Source: Oscillospiraceae bacterium (GTDB taxonomy: Bacteria; Bacillota; Clostridia; Oscillospirales; CAG-272). From it: 64,000 nucleotides of DNA. Position 1 is the first letter of the stretch, and each line of letters opens with the position of its first letter. Both the position numbers and the translations under genes were made by a program. The notes beneath the pieces were generated by a model that did not search any database, was not told the origin of the DNA, and was given only the letters and a program-made list of their open reading frames with translations. Shown here in pieces: positions 32,064 to 41,228 of this stretch. The DNA is taken from the NCBI GenBank assembly GCA_015063895.1, contig SVTG01000007.1, forward strand, positions 39,083 through 103,082, in the 5' to 3' direction.

Positions 32064-33340
32064 ACCAGCGTGGCACCCTCACGGCGCACGCGGAGCACCA
32101 TGCACGCGCCCTCGCCGAATACGTTGTCCATCACGGCGCGGAACTCTGCTACGTCCTCAGCCTTCACAAAGGCCTGGATCGTGCCCGCAAAGCCGCCACC
32201 GTGCACGCGCCAAGCGGCGCTCTTCTCTTCAAGGGTGCGTTCAGCCAGGCAAAGTGCAAGCGAAAGGCCCTGCTCGGCCACGTTTTTGGTGGTATAGACG
32301 TTTTGCAAATAGCAGAAGGACGAGCGCCCCGATGCCAATACGTTTTCAAAGAAGGCGGGTAGGTTCCCGTCAAGGAGTGCTTGCTTTCCGGCCGCTACAC
32401 GGCGGTTTTCGGCAAAGAAATGAAGGGCGCGCAGCACGGCGCGGTCGCCCAGCGTTTGACGCAAACGGGGCGCGGCAGCCAGCACGGTCTTCTCGTCAAG
32501 CTCACGCAGCACCGAGGCACCGAGTGCAGCGGCCACCGCCTTCATTTCTGCGGGCACCGCGGCATAGTCGGGGGTGAGGTCGGCGTGGTTGCCGCCCGTG
32601 TTTACGATGCAAAGGTTATAGCCGGCGGCCGTAATGTCAAAATCGATCTTTTCGATCACGGGCTTGGTATTGTTCTTAAAATCAATGGCAATGATACCGC
32701 CGACAGCGCAGGCCATCTGGTCCATCAGACCGCAGGGCTTGCCAAAAAATTCGTTCTCGGCAAACTGGGCGATCTTGGCGATCTCCACGTTGCTGATCTT
32801 GCCGGCGTTATACAGGTGGTTTTGAATGTTGCCGATCATATCCTCAAATGCGGCAGAGGAGGAAAGACCCGAGCCCTTGAGAACGCTTGAGGTGGTATAG
32901 GCAACGAAGCCTCCTGTGCGATAGCCCTTCTTAGCAAGGCCGGCGCACATGCCTGCAATGATGGCATCGGACTTTGAAAAGCGCGCCTCGCGCGGCGTGC
33001 GGAAATCGGCAATATCTACCACGTCCTCGGGGTAACCCTCTGATTTGACGCGTACAACACTCCCCTCGGTCTTGGCGGCGACAGCGATGATATCAAGATC
33101 GATCGAGGCGGCAATGACTGCGCCGCGATTGTGGTCGGTGTGATTGCCTGCGAGCTCGCTGCGTCCCGCGACGGATAAGAGATACACGTCGCGCTCGGCG
33201 CCGTACAGAGCGGCAAATTCCTCAATGGCCTTGATATAGCGCGCCCTTTGTGCGGTCAGTGCTTCTTTCCCGTACAGGGCAACAAAGCGGGCGTCAAGCG
33301 CACCCGTGTTGATTTTTTCAATGACTGCGGTCGTGTTCAT
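32057..33340 (-). CDS. galactokinase-family GHMP kinase
   Basis: GRSELAGNHTDHNRG; GSGLSSSAAFE; HGGGFAGTIQAF; start MNTTAVIEK with GGAGG RBS. Confidence 0.88.
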   Translation of the reverse strand: MNTTAVIEKINTGALDARFVALYGKEALTAQRARYIKAIEEFAALYGAERDVYLLSVAGRSELAGNHTDHNRGAVIAASIDLDIIAVAAKTEGSVVRVKSEGYPEDVVDIADFRTPREARFSKSDAIIAGMCAGLAKKGYRTGGFVAYTTSSVLKGSGLSSSAAFEDMIGNIQNHLYNAGKISNVEIAKIAQFAENEFFGKPCGLMDQMACAVGGIIAIDFKNNTKPVIEKIDFDITAAGYNLCIVNTGGNHADLTPDYAAVPAEMKAVAAALGASVLRELDEKTVLAAAPRLRQTLGDRAVLRALHFFAENRRVAAGKQALLDGNLPAFFENVLASGRSSFCYLQNVYTTKNVAEQGLSLALCLAERTLEEKSAAWRVHGGGFAGTIQAFVKAEDVAEFRAVMDNVFGEGACMVLRVRREGATLVC

Positions 33341-33362
33341 TTGTGTAACCTCCGTTGGTTTG

Positions 33363-34301
33363 TCATTCAAGGCCCATTTGTCCCAACAGCTTGCGGTTAA
33401 ACTCCTCGGCTGTGTCGTAGCCCATTTTCTTTTGACGGTTGTTCATAGCGGCAATTTCCAGAATAATGGCAAGGTTTCTGCCGGGCTTGACGGGAATGGT
33501 GATGCTGGGCACCTCGTTGCCGAGTATGTTCATGGTCTGCTTGTCAAGACCGAGGCGGTCGTACATTTTGCCTTGGATCCAGGGCTCAAGATTGATGACA
33601 AGGTCAATGCCCTGAGAGTCCTTGACGGCACCCATGCCGAAAATGCGGCGCACGTCAATAATGCCGATGCCGCGCAGCTCTACGTAGTGACGGATAATGG
33701 GGGGCGCAGTGCCCACCAGGGTTTTGGCGGATACACGCTTGATCTCCACGGCGTCGTCCGCGATCAGACGGTGGCCGCGCTTGACAAGCTCAATGGCGGT
33801 TTCACTTTTACCCACGCCCGAATCACCGAGCAGCAAAAGGCCCTCACCGTAGACCTCTACCAGCACGCCGTGGCGTGTGATGCGGGGGGCAAGCTGCACG
33901 TTGAGATACGCGATCAGCGCCGCCATAAATGGGCTGGTTTTTTCTTTCGTTGCAAGAAAAGGCACACCGTGACGGGTCGCCGCCTCGGTCATAATGTCAA
34001 AGGGCTCCTGCTCGTTGGTGGTGGTAAAGACCACAGCCACGGGCTTTTTGGCAAAAAATGCCTCTATTTTGGCGTTGCGCGTCTGCTCATCGCATTTGCT
34101 TAAATAGCGATATTCGGCAACCCCCACGATCTGAATGCGTGTTTCTTCAAATTCATCAAGAAAGCCCGCAAGCGCAAGACCCGGTCGGTCGACCTGGGTG
34201 TTTGAGATAATAAGATTTTCTGCGGCGTCGGGCAGATAAAGGGGAACGAGTGAAAGCTCGCCCATCAGCTTGGCAAGCGAAATACTGTAAATTTCCTGCA
34301 T
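33363..34301 (-). CDS. hprK: HPr kinase/phosphorylase
   Basis: LLGDSGVGKSETAIELVKRGHRLIADDAVEI; ELRGIGIIDV. Confidence 0.96.
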   Translation of the reverse strand: MQEIYSISLAKLMGELSLVPLYLPDAAENLIISNTQVDRPGLALAGFLDEFEETRIQIVGVAEYRYLSKCDEQTRNAKIEAFFAKKPVAVVFTTTNEQEPFDIMTEAATRHGVPFLATKEKTSPFMAALIAYLNVQLAPRITRHGVLVEVYGEGLLLLGDSGVGKSETAIELVKRGHRLIADDAVEIKRVSAKTLVGTAPPIIRHYVELRGIGIIDVRRIFGMGAVKDSQGIDLVINLEPWIQGKMYDRLGLDKQTMNILGNEVPSITIPVKPGRNLAIILEIAAMNNRQKKMGYDTAEEFNRKLLGQMGLE

Positions 34302-34482
34302 ACGTGCACTCCTTTACAAAAGCTGTTCATATTATTATACCATATTTTTTTGGGTTTGCAAAGAGGGTTGCAATTTTTTATAAATGCTTTTACAAACCTT
34401 TCGTATAATTCACAATTTCTTCACAAGTATAATTTATAATATAATGTGAAATAGTGTGGCTTCGCGAAAAAAGGAGATAAAA

Positions 34483-35640
34483 ATGAAAAAAATGTTCCGC
34501 ATACTGGCCTTGGTGCTGGCGCTTTGCCTTTTGATGCTTTCGCTGGTATCCTGCGCGGGAAAGGGTACCGTATACGCTTCACCGCGTGCTTCCCGTGTGG
34601 TGGCAACGGTCGGTGACGTTGAAATTTTATATGAAGAGCTGTATTTTATGGCCATGAATTATATTGCTGAATTGAAGCAAACGCACGGTGAAAACGCCTT
34701 ACAGGACCAGGCTCTTCGCGCAGAGCTCGATCGGTTTGTGTGGGAGAGCTTTGTTTGCCGCGAAAATGCGCTGATCTCTCTTGGCTACGAGTACGGGCTT
34801 GACGTGTTTGAGGGAGATATTGCCGAAAGCGTCCAGCAGGAGATCGAGTCTATGCTTGAAAACAACTTCGGCGGTGACCGCGAGGCTTACGTTGAGGCGC
34901 TGGCCTCTCAGTATATGACTGACCATTACGTGCGCCGCTTTTTTGCCGTGGAGGAGGAGCTTGCCAATGCGATCGTGCTGGAGATGCTGTACCGCGGTGA
35001 GGTGCAGTCAAGCGACGCACAGGTGCTTGCGACCCTGCGAGGGGAGAGCTTTGTGCGTACCGTGCACGTTTTTATCGATAAGAACAGTGCGGCATACACG
35101 AAGGAGCAGCACCGTGCACACGCCGTTGAGGTGCAGGCAAGCATTGCGGCTGCCACGACCGATGACGCGCGCTTTGCGGCGATGAATGAGGCGATCGGTG
35201 GCAAATACAATCAAGATTTCAGCGACCCACTTGGCAAAGGGTATTATTTTACGTACGGCGAAATGGACAAGGCCTATGAGGAGGCCGCCTTTGCCCTTGC
35301 CGAATACGGCGTCAGCGACGTGGTGGAGACCGAGGACGGCTACTTTATCATTATGCGTCTGCCCAAGGACGAGGCTTATATTACAAGCAATTTTGAAATG
35401 CTGAAGAGCAAGTCCTATTTCGTGGTGCTCAATCAAAAGGTCGATCAGAAGCTGGCGACAATGAGTCTGACCAAAACCAAATTCGGTCAGAGTCTGGATC
35501 TTACCGCCCTGCCCGAGATCGATCCTGACGGTGGCAATCTGCTCCTTACGTGGAGCGCGGTGGCGTTGGTGGCTGTTGCCGGCGGTGTGGTGATGCTGGT
35601 GGTATTCCGGTATCGCAGTCGCCAAAAAAAGAGTAACTGA
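34483..35640 (+). CDS. SurA/PrsA-like foldase lipoprotein (peptidylprolyl isomerase-like)
   Basis: lipobox LVSC; long helical chaperone domain; VRTVHVFI...AFALAEYGVSDVVETEDGYFIIMRL parvulin-like segment; C-terminal TM. Confidence 0.72.
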   Translation: MKKMFRILALVLALCLLMLSLVSCAGKGTVYASPRASRVVATVGDVEILYEELYFMAMNYIAELKQTHGENALQDQALRAELDRFVWESFVCRENALISLGYEYGLDVFEGDIAESVQQEIESMLENNFGGDREAYVEALASQYMTDHYVRRFFAVEEELANAIVLEMLYRGEVQSSDAQVLATLRGESFVRTVHVFIDKNSAAYTKEQHRAHAVEVQASIAAATTDDARFAAMNEAIGGKYNQDFSDPLGKGYYFTYGEMDKAYEEAAFALAEYGVSDVVETEDGYFIIMRLPKDEAYITSNFEMLKSKSYFVVLNQKVDQKLATMSLTKTKFGQSLDLTALPEIDPDGGNLLLTWSAVALVAVAGGVVMLVVFRYRSRQKKSN

Positions 35641-35661
35641 TCTTGAAAGGAGGTCCTGCTG

Positions 35662-36387
35662 ATGGAGGCGTGGCTTGAATATCTGTTTTTGTTTTGCAGC
35701 TGTGCCACGGCGGGCTGGTTGCTTGAGGTCGTGTACCGGGCGTTTCGCCATCATAAGGTAGTCAATCCCGGATTTTTAACGGGCTGCTGCTTGCCGATCT
35801 ACGGTGTCGGCGGCGGTGTTTTGTACTTTTTATCGGATCTGAAGCTGCGCGCGTTGCCCAACGAATATCTTCGCGTGGCGGTGATCCTGCTGATGGCCAT
35901 GGGCGTCATGACGCTCATTGAGCTCATAGGCGGTCTGATCGCGGTCAAATATTTCCGTGTGCGTTTGTGGGATTATTCCGAGGAATGGGGTAATTTTCAG
36001 GGTGTGATCTGCCCGAAGTTTTCGCTGATCTGGGGCGCTGTGTGCGCGCTGTATTATTTCCTGATCTATCCCTATCTGCATGGGGTGGCCGTGCGCGTGA
36101 TCGAGCTGCCGTGGTTGATCCTTGCGGTGGGTATGTATCTTGGTGTATTCGCTGTGGATCTTTCCCATTCTCTTCGCATTATGCAGCGTCTGCGCCGCTA
36201 TGCCTCGCAAATGCGTACCAGCATCAATCTTGATCAGCTCAAGGCAAGCGCCAAGGAGCATTTTGTCCTTGAATCGGGCAAGCGTCGCCCCTTTAATTTT
36301 TACCGTATGATCAGCAATTATATGGCGGATATGCATGGCTACCGTGATCAGATCAGCCGCAAATGGGGTGAGAAAAATGGCAAATAA
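35662..36387 (+). CDS. putative ABC transporter permease (CmpB-like family)
   Basis: FCSCATAGWLLEVVYRA; NPGFLTGCCLPIYGVG; LWDYSEEWGNFQGVICPKFSLIWG. Confidence 0.85.
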   Translation: MEAWLEYLFLFCSCATAGWLLEVVYRAFRHHKVVNPGFLTGCCLPIYGVGGGVLYFLSDLKLRALPNEYLRVAVILLMAMGVMTLIELIGGLIAVKYFRVRLWDYSEEWGNFQGVICPKFSLIWGAVCALYYFLIYPYLHGVAVRVIELPWLILAVGMYLGVFAVDLSHSLRIMQRLRRYASQMRTSINLDQLKASAKEHFVLESGKRRPFNFYRMISNYMADMHGYRDQISRKWGEKNGK

Positions 36388-36868
36388 GCAAATTGACTAT
36401 ACGCTGTTTGACGAGGTGTGCCGCGAGGTCGTTCATACGGCACGCTACCAGGAGATGAAGCAATATATTTCGCATTCCGATATTACGGTCTACCAGCATT
36501 GTCTGAAGGTGGCGCGCCTTGCCTTTACGATGGCCGCCAAAAAGAAAAGGACCAAGTGCGATCTGCGCGCCCTGGTGCGCGGCGCGCTGCTGCACGACTA
36601 TTATCTTTACGATTGGCACGATCCCAATAAGGGCTTTCGTTGGCACGGCTTTAAGCATCACCGCTTTGCATTACTCAATGCGAGAAGGGATTTCGAGCTC
36701 ACCAAAAAGGAAGAGCAGATCATTTATACACATATGTTTCCGCTGACCTTCTGGTGTGTGCCGCGCTGCCGCGAGGCGTGGTACGTCACGATCGCAGATA
36801 AGCGTGTGGCAACTGAGGAAACGATGAAAAAATACCGCGACAAAAAGGCGGAAAAAGCAAAAAAATAA
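36377..36868 (+). CDS. HD-domain protein
   Basis: TVYQHCLKVARLAF ... ALLHDYYLYDWHD HD motif; ATG 36377. Confidence 0.85.
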   Translation: MANKQIDYTLFDEVCREVVHTARYQEMKQYISHSDITVYQHCLKVARLAFTMAAKKKRTKCDLRALVRGALLHDYYLYDWHDPNKGFRWHGFKHHRFALLNARRDFELTKKEEQIIYTHMFPLTFWCVPRCREAWYVTIADKRVATEETMKKYRDKKAEKAKK

Positions 36869-36875
36869 TCAAGAG

Positions 36876-36900
36876 GCCCCCGTCCTGCGACGGGGGCTTT
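36876..36900 (+). terminator. intrinsic terminator
   Basis: GCCCCCGTC-ctgc-GACGGGGGCTTT. Confidence 0.8.
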
Positions 36901-36949
36901 CCTTGTTTTGCCTTTGTGCAAAAAAGAGCGAGAAAACTGTGCGCGGTGC

Positions 36950-36978
36950 TTGATTTCGCGCTTTTTTTATGTTATACT
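36950..36978 (+). promoter_or_regulatory. promoter upstream of dCMP deaminase
   Basis: TTGATT, 17 nt, TATACT. Confidence 0.55.
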
Positions 36979-37020
36979 ATACTATGAATAATTATTTTTA
37001 GTTTAGATAGGAGAAAAACG

Positions 37021-37506
37021 ATGCAGCGCGTATCCAAAGAAAATTACTATCTTGATATTGCACAAACCGTGGCCGAGCGTGCCACTTGCCTGCGCCGTAA
37101 ATTCGGTGCGATCATCGTCAAAAACGACGTGATCGTTTCCACGGGCTATAACGGTGCCCCGCGCGGCAGAAAAAATTGCAGCGACCTCGGCTTTTGCCAG
37201 CGTGAGCAGCTGGGTATTCCGCGCGGTGAGCGCTATGAGCTGTGCCGCTCGGTGCATGCTGAGCAGAATGCCATCATTGCCGCACCTCGCGAGCAGATGC
37301 TGGGTGCTACGCTGTATATGGCGTGCGTGCTGCCTGACGGCGAGCTGGTGCCCGGGTGCAACTCCTGTATGATGTGCAAGCGCGTGATCTTGAACGCGGG
37401 TATCGAAACCGTGGTGGTGCGTGATACGGCAAATGAATATCGCGTGATCCGCGTGGCCGATTGGATCGAGGACGACGATTCGCTTTCGGGCAAGTTCGGG
37501 TATTGA
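37021..37506 (+). CDS. dCMP deaminase (ComEB-like cytidine/deoxycytidylate deaminase)
   Basis: VHAEQNAI; PGCNSCMMCKR zinc-binding motifs. Confidence 0.92.
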   Translation: MQRVSKENYYLDIAQTVAERATCLRRKFGAIIVKNDVIVSTGYNGAPRGRKNCSDLGFCQREQLGIPRGERYELCRSVHAEQNAIIAAPREQMLGATLYMACVLPDGELVPGCNSCMMCKRVILNAGIETVVVRDTANEYRVIRVADWIEDDDSLSGKFGY

Positions 37507-37507
37507 T

Positions 37508-38158
37508 ATGCGACGCTTTCTTGTGCTTTTGCTCGTCCTGCTGACTGTTTTTGCAGGGTGCGACAGGGATAAGAGCTCTAAGTCCGATCTTGTGGCGTTT
37601 TTGCAGGATAACGACGGCTACGGTGTTACAAACACCGAAAGCGGTGTGCATTATACCGCGTTGCCGTTTTGCTTTGAAAGCATTGCAGGTGATGAGGCGG
37701 TGGGTGAGTTCTATGATAAAAAGGCTGACTACCGTGTCACCTATCACAAGATCCCCGGTGTTGATCCTGCGCAATATCTGGTAGATAGCGAAATGGGTGT
37801 GTGGTATGCCGATGCGACGCTGCAGGCACCCGTGCCCGAGGCGCTGACGCCGACGGCGTTGCTGGTTTGCGAGGAGGGGGCTGTTGATGTGGTGCTGCTG
37901 CGTCTGTTGCCCACCACGCATGCCGCTGTGATAGAAGAGGCATTGACCTTGTGGTTTGAGGGCGAGGTGACCGTCAAGCCTGAAACGGCGGCAACGCTCT
38001 CACGCGGCATCAAATTGGCATCTGCCGAGCTGCCGGGTATATACTATTGCTTTAGCTTTGGCACGTGGGGTGAGCAGGCTTATTTCTTTGAGATGTTTTC
38101 GGGCCGTGCGGTGGCAGTGCCCGCGTCGCTTGCCGCTCATTTTATCAACGCACAGTGA
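37508..38158 (+). CDS. hypothetical lipoprotein
   Basis: signal peptide with lipobox-like FAGC (MRRFLVLLLVLLTVFAGCDRD). Confidence 0.75.
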   Translation: MRRFLVLLLVLLTVFAGCDRDKSSKSDLVAFLQDNDGYGVTNTESGVHYTALPFCFESIAGDEAVGEFYDKKADYRVTYHKIPGVDPAQYLVDSEMGVWYADATLQAPVPEALTPTALLVCEEGAVDVVLLRLLPTTHAAVIEEALTLWFEGEVTVKPETAATLSRGIKLASAELPGIYYCFSFGTWGEQAYFFEMFSGRAVAVPASLAAHFINAQ

Positions 38159-38174
38159 AAAGGGAGTGAAAGTC

Positions 38175-38723
38175 TTGTCACAAGCTGTTGCCGTGCCCTT
38201 GGAGGCACGTGTTGAAAATGAACTGCCGTCTGTGCACAAGGTTCTGTTTGTGTGCACGGGCAATACCTGCCGCTCGCCGATGGCAGCGGCGCTGTTAAAC
38301 GATAAAATGCGCACAAGAGAGGTCTGCTCGGCGATGGGCGATGAAGCCTCTCCCTTAAAGCCTGTGTTCGCTACGTCGGCAGGGCTTTGGGCCGAGGTGG
38401 GTGCGCCGATCACGGCGCTTGCCGCGGCCGCATTGGCTGAAGCGGGTGTCGCGGCAGTACCCCCGAATGATTATACCGCGCACCGCGCCCGTCTTGTCAG
38501 CGAGGAGCTGATGACCGAGGCCGATGAGGTCGTGGCCATTACGGGCGCGCACGCCATGGAGCTGATGATGCGTTTTCCGCAGCATGCGGCTAAGATCACC
38601 ACGCTTGGCGTTGATATTCCCGATCCGTACGGCGGTGATGCCACACGGTATCGCGCGTGCTTAGAGATGCTGTGTTATGCCATTTCCCGTCATTTTGGTG
38701 TGGGGGAATGCGATGAGGGTTGA
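38175..38723 (+). CDS. low-molecular-weight protein-tyrosine/arginine phosphatase family
   Basis: VLFVCTGNTCRSPMAAALL P-loop; DIPDPYGGD; TTG start with AAGGGAG RBS favoured over the upstream track start. Confidence 0.85.
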   Translation: MSQAVAVPLEARVENELPSVHKVLFVCTGNTCRSPMAAALLNDKMRTREVCSAMGDEASPLKPVFATSAGLWAEVGAPITALAAAALAEAGVAAVPPNDYTAHRARLVSEELMTEADEVVAITGAHAMELMMRFPQHAAKITTLGVDIPDPYGGDATRYRACLEMLCYAISRHFGVGECDEG

Positions 38724-39150
38724 GTACGTGCGCGTCGAGCATCTCGGTTATCTTGCCGAAATAGAGGCCCTGTGCTTTCCCGATCCTTGGAGTCGGGAGG
38801 CGCTGGCACTGTTGGTGTCGGATAAAGCCTTCGGGCTTGCCTGTATTGACGAGAAAACAGAGCAGGTGCTTGCCTACGTCGGAGTGCTGACGGTGCTTGA
38901 CGAGGGGCAGATCCTCAACGTTGCGACACACCCTGCGTGGCGTCGCCGCGGTCTGGCAGACGCCCTGCTGACGGCACTGATAAACGAAGCTGAGAAAAAA
39001 GGGCTCCTGACGCTCTCCCTTGAGGTGCGTGAGAGCAATACCGCCGCCATCTCGCTTTACGAAAAGCACGGCTTTGCCGTGGCGGGTAAGCGCCCCCGCT
39101 TTTACACGCATCCAACCGAAGCAGCACTTGTGATGCTTCGTAATTTATAA
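38713..39150 (+). CDS. rimI: ribosomal protein bS18-alanine N-acetyltransferase
   Basis: GNAT fold; ILNVATHPAWRRRGLADALL; tsaD neighbour. Confidence 0.9.
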   Translation: MRVEYVRVEHLGYLAEIEALCFPDPWSREALALLVSDKAFGLACIDEKTEQVLAYVGVLTVLDEGQILNVATHPAWRRRGLADALLTALINEAEKKGLLTLSLEVRESNTAAISLYEKHGFAVAGKRPRFYTHPTEAALVMLRNL

Positions 39151-39165
39151 TGTAGGTGGATCTTC

Positions 39166-40182
39166 ATGTATATTCTCGGAATGGAAAGCTCCTGCGACGA
39201 AACCTCTGCTGCCGTTGTACGGGCGCAGAACGGTCGCTTGGAGATCGTATCGAATATTGTTGCCTCGCAGATCGAAACGCACAGGCTTTACGGTGGCGTA
39301 GTGCCCGAAATTGCCAGCCGTGCGCATATTGAGGCGATCACGGGTGTGACGGACGAGGCGCTGTCGCAGGCGGGTATCGGGCTCTCTGAGGTGGGGGCGG
39401 TGGCTGTTACGGCCTTTCCCGGGCTGATCGGCGCGCTGCTGGTCGGCGTGAATTTCGCCAAATCCTTGGCTTATGCAAACAATATCCCCTTAGTGGCTGT
39501 CAATCATATCAAGGCGCACGTAGCGGCGGCGTATCTGAGGGACGATGCCCCCCGCCCCGCGTTTCTTGCTTTGGTGGTATCGGGTGGCCACACCGCGCTC
39601 TTTAACGTGACCGATTATACCGATTTCCATGAGATCGGTGCCACACGCGACGACGCGGCAGGTGAGGCCTTTGATAAGATCGGGCGTGTGATAGGGCTTC
39701 CGTATCCCGGCGGCGCCGCGCTTGACCGACTGGCCGCAACGGGTGATGCGCACGCGATCAAATTGCCCTCGCCCGCGCTGGGGGCCGACACGCTTGATTT
39801 TTCCTTCAGCGGTCTGAAAACGGCAGCACTCAATTATATCAATCATTGCAATCAGCAGGAAACGCCTGTGCCGCGTGCCGATCTTGCCGCTTCGTTTACC
39901 GAGGCGGTGGTAGGCGGCATTGCCAAAAAGGTAGAGGCGGCGCTGCTGCAAACGGGCACAAGGACCTTGGTAATGGCGGGTGGCGTTGCCGCCAATTCGC
40001 ATTTGCGCAGGCGCCTTACCGACCTTTGCGGGCGCCTTGGCGTCAGGTTTGTCGTGCCGCCGCTCTCGCTGTGCGGCGATAACGGTGCCATGGTGGCCGC
40101 GGCCGGCTTTTTTGAATATCAAAACGGCAATTTTGCTACGCCCACCCTCAATGCCTCGGCGGCGGACGAGCCCCTTGCCTGA
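39166..40182 (+). CDS. tsaD: tRNA N6-adenosine threonylcarbamoyltransferase
   Basis: ILGMESSCDETSAAVV; VNHIKAHVAAA; SGGHTAL. Confidence 0.97.
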   Translation: MYILGMESSCDETSAAVVRAQNGRLEIVSNIVASQIETHRLYGGVVPEIASRAHIEAITGVTDEALSQAGIGLSEVGAVAVTAFPGLIGALLVGVNFAKSLAYANNIPLVAVNHIKAHVAAAYLRDDAPRPAFLALVVSGGHTALFNVTDYTDFHEIGATRDDAAGEAFDKIGRVIGLPYPGGAALDRLAATGDAHAIKLPSPALGADTLDFSFSGLKTAALNYINHCNQQETPVPRADLAASFTEAVVGGIAKKVEAALLQTGTRTLVMAGGVAANSHLRRRLTDLCGRLGVRFVVPPLSLCGDNGAMVAAAGFFEYQNGNFATPTLNASAADEPLA

Positions 40183-40265
40183 TCTGTTTTTGTCAAGTCC
40201 TTTTTACTAAAAAATGCAAATTCGTCGTTTTATCTAAACGAGCTGCGAAAAAATAGGAAAAACAG

Positions 40266-40442
40266 TTTTCCACAGCAGTTTTCCACAAGGCTGTGGAAAA
40301 CCGCATCAAAAGGCGGAATATGCAAGCTAATTCATGTAAAACTGAGAAATTATTCCTGCCAAAACCCTTATTTTGCGTGAAGATCCGTCATTTTCTGTGG
40401 AAAAGTATGTGGGAAATGTGGATAACTTTTACTTGTGGAAAA
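40266..40442. promoter_or_regulatory. cluster of seven DnaA-box-like 9-mers
   Basis: TTTTCCACA at 40266 and 40279; TGTGGAAAA at 40292, 40396, 40434; TGTGGGAAA at 40408; perfect TGTGGATAA at 40417. Confidence 0.75.
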
Positions 40443-40535
40443 CTGAGAAAATCTCAAAAACACCGCTAAATAAGCTGTTTTTGGAGCTCGAAGCGTATTG
40501 TGCAAATTACCAAAATTCAAATGTGAGGTTCAGAA

Positions 40536-41228
40536 ATGAAACAGGAAAATAAGCGTCAGATGCCGTCCGGTGTGACAGGTGAGGTCAGCCCTGCGGTGAT
40601 CAAAAGATTGCCCCGATATTTCAGATATTTGCGCGAATTGATCCGCAACGGAAAGCTGCGCATCAGCTCGGGTGAGCTTTCCGAAATGATGCACGTCACC
40701 GCCTCGCAGATCAGACAGGATCTGAATTGCTTTGGCGGCTTTGGACAGCAGGGATACGGCTATAACGTGAATTATTTGTATGCCAAAATTTGCGAGATCC
40801 TTGGCGTTGGCGAGGGCTTTAATGCCATTGTGATCGGTGCGGGTAATCTCGGCAAGGCTTTGGTGCGCAGCCCGATGTTTGAAAAGCGCGGTGTGGATAT
40901 CCTGGCGCTCTTTGACGTTGATCGGAACGTCATTGGCAAGGTCGTGGGTGACGCACGTGTGCACGATATGATAGAATTGGAGCGTTTTTGCGAGCAGCAC
41001 ACGGTAGATATCGCGGTGCTGACGCTGCCGAAGGCGCACGTCGCGGACGTAGCGGAGCGTTTGTCCGCTATCGGCATTCCCGGTATTTGGAATTTCACAG
41101 GCAGTGAGCCGGAGGCCTTTGCTTCGGGTGCCATCATTGAAAACGTACATATCGGCGATTCGCTGATGACCCTTTGCTATGAGCTCCGTCAAAGAGAAAT
41201 GGCCGCTTATGAGGAGAGAGAAACATGA
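40536..41228 (+). CDS. rex: redox-sensing transcriptional repressor Rex
   Basis: VIKRLPRYFRYLRELI; QIRQDLNCFGGFGQQGYGYNV; IGAGNLGKALV. Confidence 0.96.
   Translation: MKQENKRQMPSGVTGEVSPAVIKRLPRYFRYLRELIRNGKLRISSGELSEMMHVTASQIRQDLNCFGGFGQQGYGYNVNYLYAKICEILGVGEGFNAIVIGAGNLGKALVRSPMFEKRGVDILALFDVDRNVIGKVVGDARVHDMIELERFCEQHTVDIAVLTLPKAHVADVAERLSAIGIPGIWNFTGSEPEAFASGAIIENVHIGDSLMTLCYELRQREMAAYEERET

Noticed and set aside
32057-34103. Plus-strand ORFs (for example 33306-34103, 265 aa) opposite galK-like/hprK
   Set aside because: Antisense to clearly conserved hprK and galactokinase-family genes.
40266-40442. Chromosomal oriC
   Set aside because: DnaA boxes are present but dnaA/dnaN are not nearby, no clear DNA-unwinding element was identified, and gene orientation gives no strand-switch signal here. 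Kept as a DnaA-box cluster only.
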